From Medicago truncatula (taxonomy: Eukaryota > Streptophyta > Magnoliopsida > Fabales > Fabaceae): a DNA stretch of 64,000 nucleotides. Below, in pieces: positions 1 through 11,431 of the stretch. Below the pieces are notes generated by a model. It did no database searches, was not told the origin of the DNA, and saw nothing but the letters and a program-made list of their open reading frames with translations. The stretch covers positions 32,400,494-32,464,493 of the forward strand of contig NC_053045.1 in NCBI RefSeq assembly GCF_003473485.1. Reading direction: 5' to 3'. Within the stretch, counting starts at the first letter, position 1. Every line of letters starts with the position of its first letter. Position numbers and translations under genes: made by a program.

Positions 1-1
1 A

Positions 2-94
2 TCTTCCCGCTTTTTACCCTCGACAGGTAATGCAGCAGAAACTGTTGCTTTGTTTATGGAGAAGAATAAGCTACTATTGTTGTTGCCGTTGTAA
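2..94 (+). CDS. Possible 3' end of a gene cut by the window edge
   Basis: An open frame of 30 codons runs from the window edge to a TAA at 92-94 and reads SSRFLPSTGNAAETVALFME followed by a Leu-rich end. The following 150 bases are AT-rich and look like a 3' UTR. No domain is recognisable and the piece is too short to assign. It could equally be chance; only the upstream sequence would decide. Confidence 0.2.
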   Translation, partial: SSRFLPSTGNAAETVALFMEKNKLLLLLPL

Positions 95-1305
95 ACTATA
101 TACCTGTGACAACTTGAATATACCTATAATCTGTGTAATCAAATGATAGTTAGAATCAGCTGTTAGAGTAACCTGATTGATGCGTGTCTAGATTTTTCTG
201 TAATTCTGTTTCGCTAGTTGGTTCCGTCAGTTGATCATACCTTGTTCTAATTCAACTTTGATTGCATATGTAGCTAATTATTTGTAGTGATATGTTAACA
301 ATTTGTTTGGTTTATTTTTATTGTGAAAAAATGTTTGATTTCGTAGTCATTGGAGAAGTATATGACATTGTTATTCTCAATACAGGACAGGACAAATGGA
401 ACAACGTTAAGTGAAATTAATTGTTTTTTTTTCTATAAGTTGACAGAAGTGATTTTTTCTTCCTTTTCTTCTTGAGCGAAGCACAGCAACGTTGATTTTA
501 ACAATGAAAAGACACATAAAAAACTTAAACGTGTAATAACTTTCATGTTTTTATTAGCCGATGAAGTAATGGGGTGTTAATGAACTTGCTAGAGCATCCA
601 TCTCTTATGCTCGTCACAACTCACATTCATTGCAGCTTGATTGTATCTCTTCAGCAACATCTGGCCTCCAAAACCCTAATAAACTAAAGATATGAATCAA
701 CTAGTTTTCACAACTGAGTATGCTTGAAAGTTAGCCATCATATCTGAATGTTGAATTGAGCAAAGGCTTCTACATGTTGTCATCATGAAAACCCAATATA
801 TAGTCATGTTTATGGACAGTTGCTGCCTGAAGTGCTGCACACCATCACTATAACAACCGCACTATCATCGATGGTGAGCACAACCACACTATCATCAATG
901 ACTCGATGGTGAGCGGATGGTGTCTGGTTGTTTATATTCTTCAGTTGTGTGAGATGCTCCTCTCCTATTAAACCTGTCACAACATGACTATAAAACATTT
1001 TCTGAATTGAAGCTATTGTTGCAAGGAAAATGATTGGGGACTATGAACTTTAAGCAACCAATTCCTGAGAAGGTTAACTAATTAAGTCCTTTTTTATTAA
1101 TATTGATCCCTTACACATCAACAAGCATATCATCAACATGTTGCTAACAGTGTTGGGCGAGAACTACAGTTAGATGTAACCACATACATATTTATCCATA
1201 TATCTATACATATAAAGAAGTAGCTTATAAAAACATAAAGGCCTAAAAAACAAGAGAGGTGGATCAATTTTGCAAAATTTGCTCATTAGCTATTTAGATT
1301 GTGGG

Positions 1306-1341
<36 letters not shown>

Positions 1342-3434
1342 GAAAATATTTTGGGTTACTTGCATACTTATGGTCTGATTACTTTCTAAAATAAATCGTT
1401 GGGATGAAGAAAAGATACAATACAACTAGAAATGATTCATTTCTAGAAATAATGAAAATAACTATTTCTCCATTTTTTATTGTTTCTAATGTTGACAATT
1501 ATTTATTTCAATAGTCACCTATATTAAGCTATATCCATTTGTTAACAAATCATACTTATATCTAATCTTTCTTACTAAAGCTTGTTTGGTCAAGCAATTG
1601 TTCACCCTAATTTTAACCTAATATTTTTCCTCCATCACCTAAGCATTTTAATTGTAGTTGGTGCTTTTCCTAATCATCAAACTAAGTTCAATTTTTATAT
1701 CTCCCTCCCACAACCTATTCAGTCTGCCAATGCATGCACTTGATGACATTTAATATACCATATTCTTATTTCTATGTTTCCAACGTGTGTTCTCATGCAG
1801 ATTTTATTCTACTCTCTTTCCCATGCCCATACATACATGCGTTAATTAATCCTAACTCTAAATCCTAATCATCATTTGAATTTGAAATTCAAATTCATCC
1901 TCCAAGCTTTAGTAATAAAGGCCGATACATGTACAGTATTGTATGACATTTACTACCATTCCCACCCCATTATATATTCCCAACATCTCTCTTATATCTT
2001 CTATGTAAATTAATATCCACCCTATTTCCCATGCATATATGCACTGCACTACATTTTCTCTCTCTATATATGTGTGTTGTGTTAAGAACTTCATTTGCAT
2101 TTTTCCTTCACACTTCACATCTTCAAATATCTATTATAATCATGGCTATGGCTGATTAATGATCGTGCAGTTGAAGTGATACTCTCCTATCATTGCTTAA
2201 TTGGTAATTCTCTCAATCCTAATATTGTGTTGTTTTTACTTTTAATCCAAACGATTTTTTTTTCTAACGTAGTGTTTTTATGTTTATTTGTGCTAGCACC
2301 GTTGATTTGGAATCCAGTCATGGAAATTGACAAAATTATAAATTCAATGCGATTGAAATAACATACATTGTGGAGTTTGAATTCGATTGTTTTAGTTTTT
2401 ACTTCTTTCAATCTTTCATCGGTTTGGTTCATGTTGTTTTTTAAGTGGCATTGATAGATGACTGCGTCAACAAACGAGACTACATTGTTGTGTTTGGAAT
2501 TGTGCCCAACAAGAACTGCAAAATTTGGGGGGATGGAAAAGAATGATTGATAAACGTAGGACTAATTGTTTATCGATCTTGTGAACTATTTGATGGTACA
2601 TTTTTTGTTCTATTTATCGATTATGTGTTTTGTCATTAGACATATCTTTTTTGGTTCAAGTAGCGTTTCACAATGTATCCGTCAGAATTAATTGTTGATG
2701 TTTATAATATTCAAACTTCAATGAGAAATATCCTTTATATTTTGTCATTAGCGAAACATATGTCATTATCATTTTGGAGTTAGTACTTGCATACAATCAT
2801 CGGAATTGAACAAGACTTTATTCTGCTATATGATGGTTTATTACATTAATCTTCATATGCGTTAATTTTTACTTATATACATGTTTTTTTTTTTTTTTTT
2901 TTTTTTATAAAAGGAAGGTATGCAACTGCATTCAAAATCTCATTCACATTTTCATACATTTTTTAGTAATATTCCAATTGTCAACGATGAAGAGGTAGCT
3001 ACCTTTGTTAAATTGACATTAAAAATGAATAAGTATTGATGCAAAATTAGAAAAGATGTTAAAGGAAAAAATCGTCTGGATGTAAATTGAAATCAAAAGA
3101 GAATTACCATTCCTACAAGATTAGTTTCTACAAATGAGAAATTGTGTTAAGAAGAACGAGTCAATCATCCATTTTCATGGTAATTATCACACGAGTCTTA
3201 ACATTCATTTTAACTAAAAGATAATTTGAACAGACAGAATACAGTTAATGGATCCCGCAGCTAAATGCTTTGTATTACCTTAAACCTTACAACTTCCAAT
3301 ATGCGTGCCATCTTGCATGTTTTAAGTTTTTGTTGGAAGTTAGGTATGATTTTAAAAAGTTACATCTCACTAATCTGTCTTTGGAATACGATACACCTTT
3401 TATTTTCCCATGGTGTTCTTATTGAAGTTAAATA
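95..3434. other. Gene-free AT-rich stretch
   Basis: No coding region with homology or usable splice structure was recognised on either strand. It holds homopolymer T runs near 1311-1339 and 2884-2907 and otherwise unremarkable intergenic sequence. Short open frames such as those near 1909-2118 and 2176-2432 overlap each other on both strands and look like chance. Confidence 0.6.
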
Positions 3435-3721
3435 TTCTCTCCGTTTTAAAATGAGTGTCGCTTTATCCAAAAAAAAAATTGTTTCAAAATGAATGTCACT
3501 TTACATTTCCAATGCAACTTTAATTTTTTTCTTCCAACTTTACCCTCAATAAATACTCCAACTTTTCTCTCTCACACAATTTTCAATGCAACTTTAAGTT
3601 TGTCTTTTTCTTATAAAGTAAGGTTATTTTAGTAAAATTGTTATGACATTTGACTACTTTATTTCATTCCTTAATATGTGTGCAATTGGTTAAAGCGACA
3701 CTCATTTTAAAACGGATGAAG
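3435..3721. mobile_element. Stowaway-like MITE
   Basis: The ends are terminal inverted repeats. The left arm reads CTCCGTTTTAAAATGAGTGT and the right arm (about 3690-3721) is its near-perfect complement, continuing through CGCTTTA. A TA dinucleotide borders both ends (3433-3434 and 3722-3723), as expected for a Tc1/mariner-type Stowaway insertion. The body is about 287 bp and has no coding capacity. The family call rests on the CTCCGT-type termini and the TA target site. Confidence 0.75.
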
Positions 3722-4061
3722 TATTCGTTTGTAAGTTACGATAACAGTAATAAAGAATGTCTTAAATACAAATTTAAGTTTAGTGCATGTTTCCTCAACA
3801 AAAAAAAAAAGTTTAGTGCATGTGAAAGGTCATTATAGTGCATCACCCTTTAGGAATAGGTTGACTACAAATAGACAAATTGAGCTATATTATTAAGTAC
3901 AGAAAAATCTCAATCACTACTAGAAATAACACTTATTTTCCCTTCACAACATTAGTTTATTTTGGTTTGTCGTGTACTTTGTTGTGACTTATTAATAGTA
4001 TAATATAATTTTTTCTATGGCTTATTTAACATCAAGGGAAATAAATAATTTAACTTTGATG

Positions 4062-6645
4062 TCTATTATAGTCTATAAGACCCGTGCGATGCACGGGTCA
4101 AAAGTATAGTCTTTGTTAACATTGCTAATGACTTTGCAAACCCTAACCCTAAAGTTTTTGGCTCCAATTCATTTTGGGCATTGGATTGATCAATACTAAT
4201 CTCAACACAATCCAACTTCACCTCAGCCCTTGATCCAATTTTAATGGTCTGCACAAATTACAACACCCACTTCAAATTCAATGTGATGTCGTCTAGATAT
4301 GTGATCCAAGTAAAGGATCGATACGGTGATGCAGTTCTTTTTGAATGATGACAACAGACATTTATGGAAATGCACCAAAACATTAGTTCGTTGTCCTAAG
4401 GTGGAATACAAGATAAGTGTGGATTGGAAGCGATATTGTCAGATTCGTCGGTTGTTTGAAGGAACTGGAATCAAAATAGGCGCACCAAACCGAGGAAAAA
4501 TTAGTTTTTATTCATAACATTGAAGTGTCAAATATGCGTTGTAATGATTTTGAATATTTTCTGTTGTTTTCGAACTTACATTAGCTTTAAGTATTTTCTT
4601 TTAAAATTGCGTAGTGATAGTGTTGTCGCAGTTTTAGTGTTTAAATTTCTTTGTTGCAGTTCAGAAGTTTATCATGAATTAATGTCCATTTTATGGCATA
4701 TCTATTCGACATTATATCATGATGTGATACAATGATTTCTAATTTTATAGTTTTTAATAACATGTCTGATTAGGTCGTACATGGTTTCCAATATATCACC
4801 TCACTTTATCCAATTTTGAAGATAGTTATCGGTGATCATGAGTTTATAATGACTGAACATAATTTACAAGCAAACTTTGTTTTTCTACTCAATATTATCT
4901 TCATTATTTGGCTTGGCACAATATTATCTTCATTATTTGGCTTGGCAAAATTGCTATTATCAGTATACATGAGTTTCACACTTAAATTACATTTCCGTTT
5001 AAATGTATGCCTCATGCAAGTGGGTATACCCTAGATACAAGTCCATCGGGGTTATCAGCAAAGATAGTTATCTTACACAGTTATATAGATTAATAGTGCG
5101 ATGTGTCTGATCATTATTATAGCCGTTGTCTTTGTGAAATTGCTTAGTGACCATGTCATCGCAATTTAGGAATTTAAACTTCTATGTTGCTATTCAAATG
5201 TAATATTGATTAATCTAACCCTTAAAATGCAATCTTTTAGATGCAAACAAGTGGAAGATTAGTGTGAGTATCCGCAATCAAACTTAATCGAGTATTTTTG
5301 GCACCGGATGAGACTATGTCTTTGCCTGCAAGTGTTCATTTTGTCTGGTCATTATTATAGCCGTTTTTTGTGTATATTTGTGAATTGAACAAAGCGTGTG
5401 ATCAATGACAATCATATGCAGACTTTATATTCTAGGCATTTGGGGTATTGCAAATCCTGTCTAAACGTGTGCTTTTATATATATAAGCTGATAGAGCAAT
5501 TTTGTAGCTTCATCGTACACATTGACAATTATGTATCATACACTCAATTGTGTTGTTTTAGAATCGATTGAATGTTTTTTAATAGATTGAAATACTTTTA
5601 CGTTTATTTTCACTGCCTTTTATTGGGTGCTCATCTTGTTGAAATGAAAACAGTTTTAATAAAACCCTTTATCCAATGTTATATTACTGCTTGATAATTT
5701 AATTGACAGTGTGCAGTAAGTTTTCTATGGATAAGATAAGAAAAATTGCATTTGGCCTTCCTGTACCAGGATTTTCTATATATTTATACGCTGATTTATG
5801 GAATGTGATTACTTTCCTTAGTTACATGACAATTGTATTTGTATCATACTAAATATTACAAATCTAATTAGGTTATACCATTGAAAGTGGTTGTCAAATT
5901 TAGCTTTAAATAGTGAAGTTCATATGGCAATCTAGATTTTGTAAAGATACATTGCTCAAGCGAGTTTTACTTTTCATATTCACTCATATGACTTTGATAG
6001 GCACCTAGGCATATTATAGAAGAAAGTGAGGCCAGATGATGTACACACACCAAAATTTCTAAACATTATTAATTTAACTAGTTTTTCGAATCACAAGATA
6101 ACATTGAAAGTTGGAGTTCCTGTTATGTTTTGAGAAATTTGGACATAACAGCAGGTTTGTGTAATGGTACTTGATTGATAATTACAAAGATGGGGATATA
6201 TGTTTTTGAAGGGAGGGTTATACTAGGAAGCGGGATTGGGGAGAAGGTATATATACCAAGGTTGTCGCTGACACCGTCTGATACGAGAATTCCTTTCAAA
6301 TTTCAGCGCAGACAATTTCCTATAGTTGTGTGTTTTGCAATGACTATAAACAAATGTAAAGGGCAATCACTTAAGCAAGTTGACATATATCTTCCAAAAT
6401 CTGTGTAATCGCATGGTGAGCTATATGTTGCAATCTCACGTGTTGCATCAAGAGATGATCTAAAGATATTATTAACAGATGACAATGATGATTGTATCAA
6501 CACCACTTCAAATGTAGTATATAAAGAGATATTCCAAAATGTTTGAACAACTGTTGTATGATAGTTTCCGTTGAATTGTTGAGTTATTTTATTTTCTATG
6601 TAATAAATCATATTGCAATATATTAGCTTCCTGCCCGGGTAAAAG
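4062..6645 (+). mobile_element. Decayed Helitron
   Basis: The left end begins TCTATTATAG and is followed at about 4080-4098 by the palindrome ACCCGTGCGATGCACGGGT, typical of plant Helitron termini. About 2.1 kb downstream, on the same strand, is the C-terminal part of a PIF1-type helicase, the enzyme Helitrons carry. The 3' hairpin and CTRRT end are not clear; GCCCGGG near 6632 may be a remnant, so the right border is approximate. A short interstitial run of two CCCTAA units lies at about 4139-4153. A 63-codon open stretch at 4326-4517 (WKCTK, then VDWKRYCQ, then IKIGAP) weakly resembles a B3-like DNA-binding fold. Confidence 0.7.
6175..6546 (+). pseudogene. Helitron PIF1-like helicase, C-terminal remnant
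   Basis: The translation contains GEKVYIPRLSLTPSDTRIPF, then RRQFPIVVCFAMTINKCKGQ and SLKQVDIYLPKSV, then an in-frame TAA (6406-6408), then HGELYVAISRVASR and KEIFQNV, ending at TGA 6544-6546. These are the last conserved helicase motifs of the Helitron Rep/Hel protein, where functional copies read TINKSQGQS and YVAxSRV. Here the SQG of that motif is CKG. The N-terminal helicase motifs and the Rep domain are not readable upstream, so this is a dead fragment. Confidence 0.85.
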
Positions 6646-6821
6646 TTGTAGTAAAATTAATAAAAATAAAATTTAGGTTAATATAAATTTAAGTCACTTC
6701 ACAAATTTTAAAAAATAAATACACAAAATGTTTTCGATTATTTTTATTGCTTTTGTTTTGTAAGTCACTTCACACATTAGCGTCTCAACCTTAAACCCTG
6801 CTCCAATATCTCAGAAGTGCA

Positions 6822-8421
6822 ATGGCACTTCGATGTATCCTTAGAAAATGGAAAACCCATCGTTTAACTTCATCATTCCTCACACAATTCACATCAAATC
6901 CAACAAAAACCATCAACCCCATCAGAGACATTTCATCTGCATTATCTTCAACACACTTTATTACATCATTTGAACACAAAAACGTGACTGGTTTTAGAGA
7001 ATACCACGATGGAAGACCAAGGGGTCCTCTTTGGAGAGGAAAGAAGCTCATTGGTAAAGAAGCTCTTTATGTGATTTCTGGGTTGAAAAGGTTTAAAGAT
7101 GACGAAGAAAAGCTTCCTAAGTTCATCACAACTCATGTTTTAAGGTTATTGAAGATGGATTTGATTGCTGTTCTCACTGAACTTGAGCGACAACAGGAAG
7201 TTTCTCTCGCTCTCAAGGTTTCTTTTCACTCCCTCTCTTTGTATCATTGTTACCCCTTTGTTTTTATGTTTGTTGCATGTAACATGTTTGTTGTAATGCT
7301 TCTGAGAAACCTGTTTGTTTATTGTTACGTTGGTTCAATATAAGCTTTGTTTTAAATTGAGGTGAAATCGTAGTCCTTGATATTACGTAGAATCATGGTC
7401 AAAATGTATCTGATACAGCCTCAATCGCATATTCAGGGAGATCAAAAACCTTGATGTCGGTAGCCCTGATCGCTATTGCAAACATTTTTTAAAACCTTGA
7501 TTGTAGTTTTAATTTTTTTTTTAGTAATCCTCAATTTTAGTCCCTCATGCATCGCTCTCTTTTGATGTCGCTAAGATATATGAAAATTGAAAATGGTAGT
7601 CTTTAAACTATATGAAAGCCATCAAGTTAGTCCAAAAACTATATGAAATCCGTCAAATTAGTCCATCAACTATATGAATTAATCTTAAGTCCCCGCTGCT
7701 GTATATTGAGAAGAGGTACTACCGACTAAAGATGTGGATTTCATATAGTTTAGAGATCAACTTGATGGGTTTTGTGTAGTTTAAGACAAATTATTGTTTT
7801 CATATAGTTTAGGGACTAAACGAGTTCAAGAGTTATTTTGGATGGACTAAATTGATGGTTGACTCAAAAACTTATGTCAGACTATCCCCCCCTTTTTCTG
7901 GAAATTATCGGTTTATATTAGGTTTTGGCTTTTACTAGTGGTGATTATTATAACTATGCCTGTAATGTTGGCCTTTTTTTTAACAAGTGCTTGTAATGTT
8001 GGCCTTATGAGTGACTTCAATGAATTTACAGGTCTTTCAGGTGATGCAAAAGCAGGACTGGTACAAGCCTGACATATTCCTGTATAAGGACTTAATTATT
8101 GCATTAGCAAGGGCGAAAAGAATGGATGATGTGTTGCAACTGTGGGAAAGTATGAGGAAGGAGAATCTGTTCCCTGATTCTCAGACTTATACTGAAGTCA
8201 TACGGGGCTTCTTGAGTAGCGGATCTCCTGCAGATGCGATGAACGTATATGAGGACATGAAGAATTCTCCAGATCCACCAGAGGAGTTGCCATTCAGAAT
8301 TTTGTTGAAAGGTCTCCTGCCACATCCTCTTTTGAGAAACAAAGTGAAACAAGATTTTGAAGAGATCTTTCCTGATTCCAGTATTTATGATCCACCGCAG
8401 GAGATATTTGGTGCACGCTGA
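6822..8421 (+). CDS. Short pentatricopeptide repeat protein, THA8-like, two exons
   Basis: Exon 1 is 6822-7217 (132 codons, donor AAG|GTTTCT) and exon 2 is 8032-8421 (acceptor ACAG|GTC), giving 261 aa with the frame kept. An N-terminal Arg/Ser-rich segment of about 45 residues looks like an organelle-targeting peptide. Next comes the RGPLWRGKKLIGKEALYVI block typical of short THA8-like PPR proteins, then about four helical PPR-type repeats including KPDIFLYKDLIIALARAKRM and FPDSQTYTEVIRGFLSSG. The ending DPPQEIFGAR matches, from memory, the Arabidopsis At1g62350 group. Family members bind organellar RNA and some help splice group II introns. The targeting signal and RNA role are inferred; the target compartment (plastid or mitochondrion) cannot be read from sequence. 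The 814-bp intron holds a foldback element. Confidence 0.88.
7595..7823. repeat. Intronic foldback element built of ~33-bp units
   Basis: Inside the PPR intron the left arm repeats a unit of about 33 bp with core AAACTATATGAAA followed by CCATCAAGTTAGTCC, three times with decay. The right arm carries inverted copies (TTTCATATAGTTTAGAGATC and TTTTCATATAGTTTAGGGAC). The arrangement resembles non-autonomous Mutator-type or foldback elements with GTCCCTAAACTA-like ends. No coding sequence is present and the target duplication is not clear. Confidence 0.6.
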
Positions 8422-8572
8422 GGTTTGAACCCTTACTCTCTTCCTCTCTCTCTGCTGTCCCATGTTCAAAGTTTTCTTTTAAAGAAACTTTGTTGTTTTC
8501 CCTTTGCATTCATGGAAACATTAGGGACAAGGTACAATATTTAGAGGATCCTCCAGAATTGTACATTTGTGA

Positions 8573-8748
8573 ATATATTTGATATATTAGTGAGCTGTGA
8601 CTTATGAGTCTAAAGATAAACAGATAGTCAAGTTGGTAGTGTTAAGCTGGTATGGAAAAGATATATTTGATATATTTGTGAGCTGTGACTTATGAGTCAA
8701 AAGATAAACAGATAGTCAAGTTGGTAGTGTTAAGCTGGTATGGAAAAG
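8573..8748. repeat. 88-bp tandem duplication downstream of the PPR gene
   Basis: Two adjacent copies of an 88-bp unit containing GTGAGCTGTGACTTATGAGT and AAGCTGGTATGGAAAAGATA differ at only a few bases, so the duplication looks recent. It lies 150-330 bases past the PPR stop codon, probably in the 3' UTR or just beyond it. Confidence 0.85.
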
Positions 8749-10555
8749 ATATGAAAAAGTGTCAACAATAAAGAATAAGTTATTGATTTAAGACATGATA
8801 TCCGGTTCTGCCATTTGTTAGCAAGTACTGCCTTTAAGGATGAAAATAGTTTTGGTAAAGTAAAAGGCTTCAGCCATTAGTTGTCTTTTCTTTTTCCATG
8901 TGAAAAATTGCTGCTCTATAATTTTGCATACTTTTAAAATTTAATCTTTGCTTTCCTAATAACTCGCCAAGTGAAATTTCTAGGAACTAATGCTTTTATA
9001 CAATTCCAATACCCTCTTCTGTATAAATAGTTGCTCCTTGGAGATGCATTATGGAAGAAGCAGGATTGTGCAACAAATGTGGAAGTAGTAATTGTGGATT
9101 ATGACTTCTGTCATTAAAGTTTTGTGTGCATTACTGGGTTCTGTGCTGGCTAGTTTGTAGACCAGGATTGATATTTACTGTTTACTGTTATTGAGTCCTC
9201 ACTTGATGAAGGTAAAGGTTTTAACGTTGAAACTGATTGAACTTCCCTCAATGGGGAATCCACCTTATCTGTAATGTACAAAATTGTCTTGGAAAGAAAA
9301 AGGAAATCATCATCATTATTTTTTGCCCGGCAGTTTTTATGATGGATATTACCTTGCATAATGAAGGTTGAATGAGACAGCAGCTTGTATATTTTATCTA
9401 CAGGGTCAATCCAAATGATCTTGTTAGACATCTGCTATAACACAAACTCGCTTATTTTTCAAATGTGAAGTGTATCCATTTCAAATTCCATTGCAATCAA
9501 ATTATTTGCAGCTGTCAATATATTCTACCTTTACAAAAATGTGTACATCAAGTTTCAGCTTTCTGTTCCTAATTCCTTACCCTTTCATAATTTACATCTT
9601 TGTTGAACAAACTTTTATACATTTGCAACCATTTTTTTAGATGTTCGTTTCGTAATTAATATTTGAGAATTCACGTTGGATTGGATTGTCAAATGCTTAC
9701 CTCTTTTCATATAATACACAAGTCTTAGTGAAATTAGTTAACCCATATCAATGCCAATAGATTTGATTTCTACATGTAAACTCGTAAAACTGCTGCTACT
9801 TACTTGGGTTAAAAGAAAAAATTGAAACAAAATTAGATTGAACTCTGGATTGTCACTTTTTCTCTAATTTGATATCTAAAATTTAAAAGCCTACTAACCT
9901 ATTAATGACCTTTTCTTCTGGAACCATTCCATGCAGACCATTTGTATTATATTCTGGCAGCACGGTCATTAATGACAAACTTTACAACACTCGGTCAATG
10001 AAATTTGCCTAGGTTATTGGGAGATTAGTAGTTCTTGAATGATATCAAAATATATATATTTTGCATTCTATCCAATGTCAAGTGGCCAGCCAAATTAGAG
10101 ACATTGGGAAATTGTTACACTTATTGCCACCATTTCCAGTAAGAACATGTGAAGTAGCCTCCAATTGAGGTTTTGTGGTTGAATTTGCTCTCAGAAAATT
10201 TTGGTATGTAATCAGGAATTGTTGGTTTGGATAAAAGAAAAAAAGTTGCAAATTAATCGGATTGTTAGAGAAACTTAAACTTGAGGAAGACATAGATATC
10301 AGAAAGAACTATGAGAGTCACAAACAATAGGCATAATCACATTTCACATCTCATATATGAAATAAAATTTGAATGTTACACCTTCCTGGAGAATTTGGAC
10401 CCAGTCTCTTTAAAATATTTTATACATTTGATTAATACACTGATTATTAACAACAATATAAACATCTTTAAAAAAAAATAAAAATATAAACATCATTCCT
10501 TTTGATTGATCAAACACTATTTTGAATTTATATATACATGTTTGCAATGATAACG
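8749..10555. other. Intergenic stretch with no recognised gene
   Basis: The first few hundred bases may be distal 3' UTR of the PPR gene. No conserved protein, RNA gene or complete element was recognised on either strand. Open frames near 9150-9431 and 10078-10293 show no family resemblance. Confidence 0.6.
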
Positions 10556-11119
10556 TTAACGAGTAAAAGCATAGAGGACAAGAATAACATAGATAAGTAA
10601 CGCAGTAGGAACAAGAAAAAGCAAAGGAGCAACAGCAGCCAAAGTATAATGACTCCCACAAGCCAAAGTTCCCAACTTAATCTGAACCAAATCAACCAAA
10701 GCCATAACCAAAAACCCACATCCAAAAACCGATCCAAAAGCCGAAACTAAAGTTCCCAATCTCAAACCAACAGTATTAACTTCCGCAGCAAGTTCGGCAT
10801 AACCCTGCACCAAGTAATTTCTAGCAGCAGCTCCATCAACACCTTTGCTAATATTGATGACATTTTTTATAGCCAAAGCGATGAGGCTTGAGAAAAGGAA
10901 GGAGCTGAAGGAGTAGACATGGTACTTCATGAGGCTTTCGGCGATTGAGGGTCCGGCTATGCAAGCAGGATTGTCTCCAACTAAAGCGTTGTTCGTGTTG
11001 GTGGATGTGATCCCGAGGAATAGTGCTAATGTGAAGAGTGAGTTAACGTTGACGATTCCGTCTAAGGCCATAATGTGAATACTGGTTGTTGTTAGGTTCC
11101 GGCGTGATATGGTAGACAT
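10556..11119 (-). CDS. Four-helix plant membrane protein of unknown function
   Basis: This is a single-exon gene of up to 187 aa. An internal Met at residue 17 (ATG at 11071, MALDGIVNVNSLFTLALFLG) is a plausible alternative start giving 171 aa. Hydrophobic segments lie at about residues 20-38, 65-90, 118-145 and 155-185, separated by short polar loops (one reads VGDNPACIAGPSIAESLMKY). The protein therefore looks like a four-pass integral membrane protein. Similar plant-only proteins exist; I recall some annotated as maternal effect embryo arrest 60-like, but I am not sure of that link. No catalytic motif is visible. A tRNA-Asp gene lies about 240 bases upstream on the same strand. Confidence 0.75.
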   Translation of the reverse strand: MSTISRRNLTTTSIHIMALDGIVNVNSLFTLALFLGITSTNTNNALVGDNPACIAGPSIAESLMKYHVYSFSSFLFSSLIALAIKNVINISKGVDGAAARNYLVQGYAELAAEVNTVGLRLGTLVSAFGSVFGCGFLVMALVDLVQIKLGTLACGSHYTLAAVAPLLFLVPTALLIYVILVLYAFTR

Positions 11120-11344
11120 TGCCGGCGAGATTGTGGCACTGGTGGTGGAATCAAAAAGGTGGAGAAAACATAGCGTAATAGTTTATGTTTTCTTTGATAA
11201 TAAGAAGAAGGTGCCGTTTTGTTAAATTCATCATATGTTACAAACTTAGTATAACTATCGCTTGCAAGCAACATTAATGTATGAGTGCGTCGCGCAGAAG
11301 CTTGGAACCCACTTAAGAGAGAGAGATGTTTCAAAAAAATTAAA

Positions 11345-11352
11345 ATAAAAAT
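11345..11352 (-). terminator. Pol III terminator of tRNA-Asp
   Basis: On the minus strand a run of five T residues (complement of AAAAA at 11347-11351) begins about nine bases after the tRNA 3' end, followed by further T-rich sequence. This is a standard RNA polymerase III stop signal. Confidence 0.75.
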
Positions 11353-11359
11353 ATTTTTT

Positions 11360-11431
11360 CGCCGTTGCCGGGGATCGAACCCGGGTCGTCCGCGTGACAG
11401 GCGGAAATACTTACCACTATACTACAACGAC
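11360..11431 (-). tRNA. tRNA-Asp (anticodon GTC)
   Basis: The minus strand folds as a 72-nt cloverleaf. The acceptor 5' GTCGTTG pairs with CAACGGC and the discriminator base is G. The anticodon GTC is at plus positions 11396-11398, with flanking CCT and AC. The T arm contains GGTTCGATCC and the D arm TAGTATAGTGGTAAGTA, so boxes A and B of the internal Pol III promoter are intact. There is no intron. It is a nuclear-type gene that looks functional. Confidence 0.96.

Noticed and set aside
4139-4153. CCCTAACCCTAAA telomere-like motif
   Set aside because: Only two units and inside a Helitron; too short to be an interstitial telomere.
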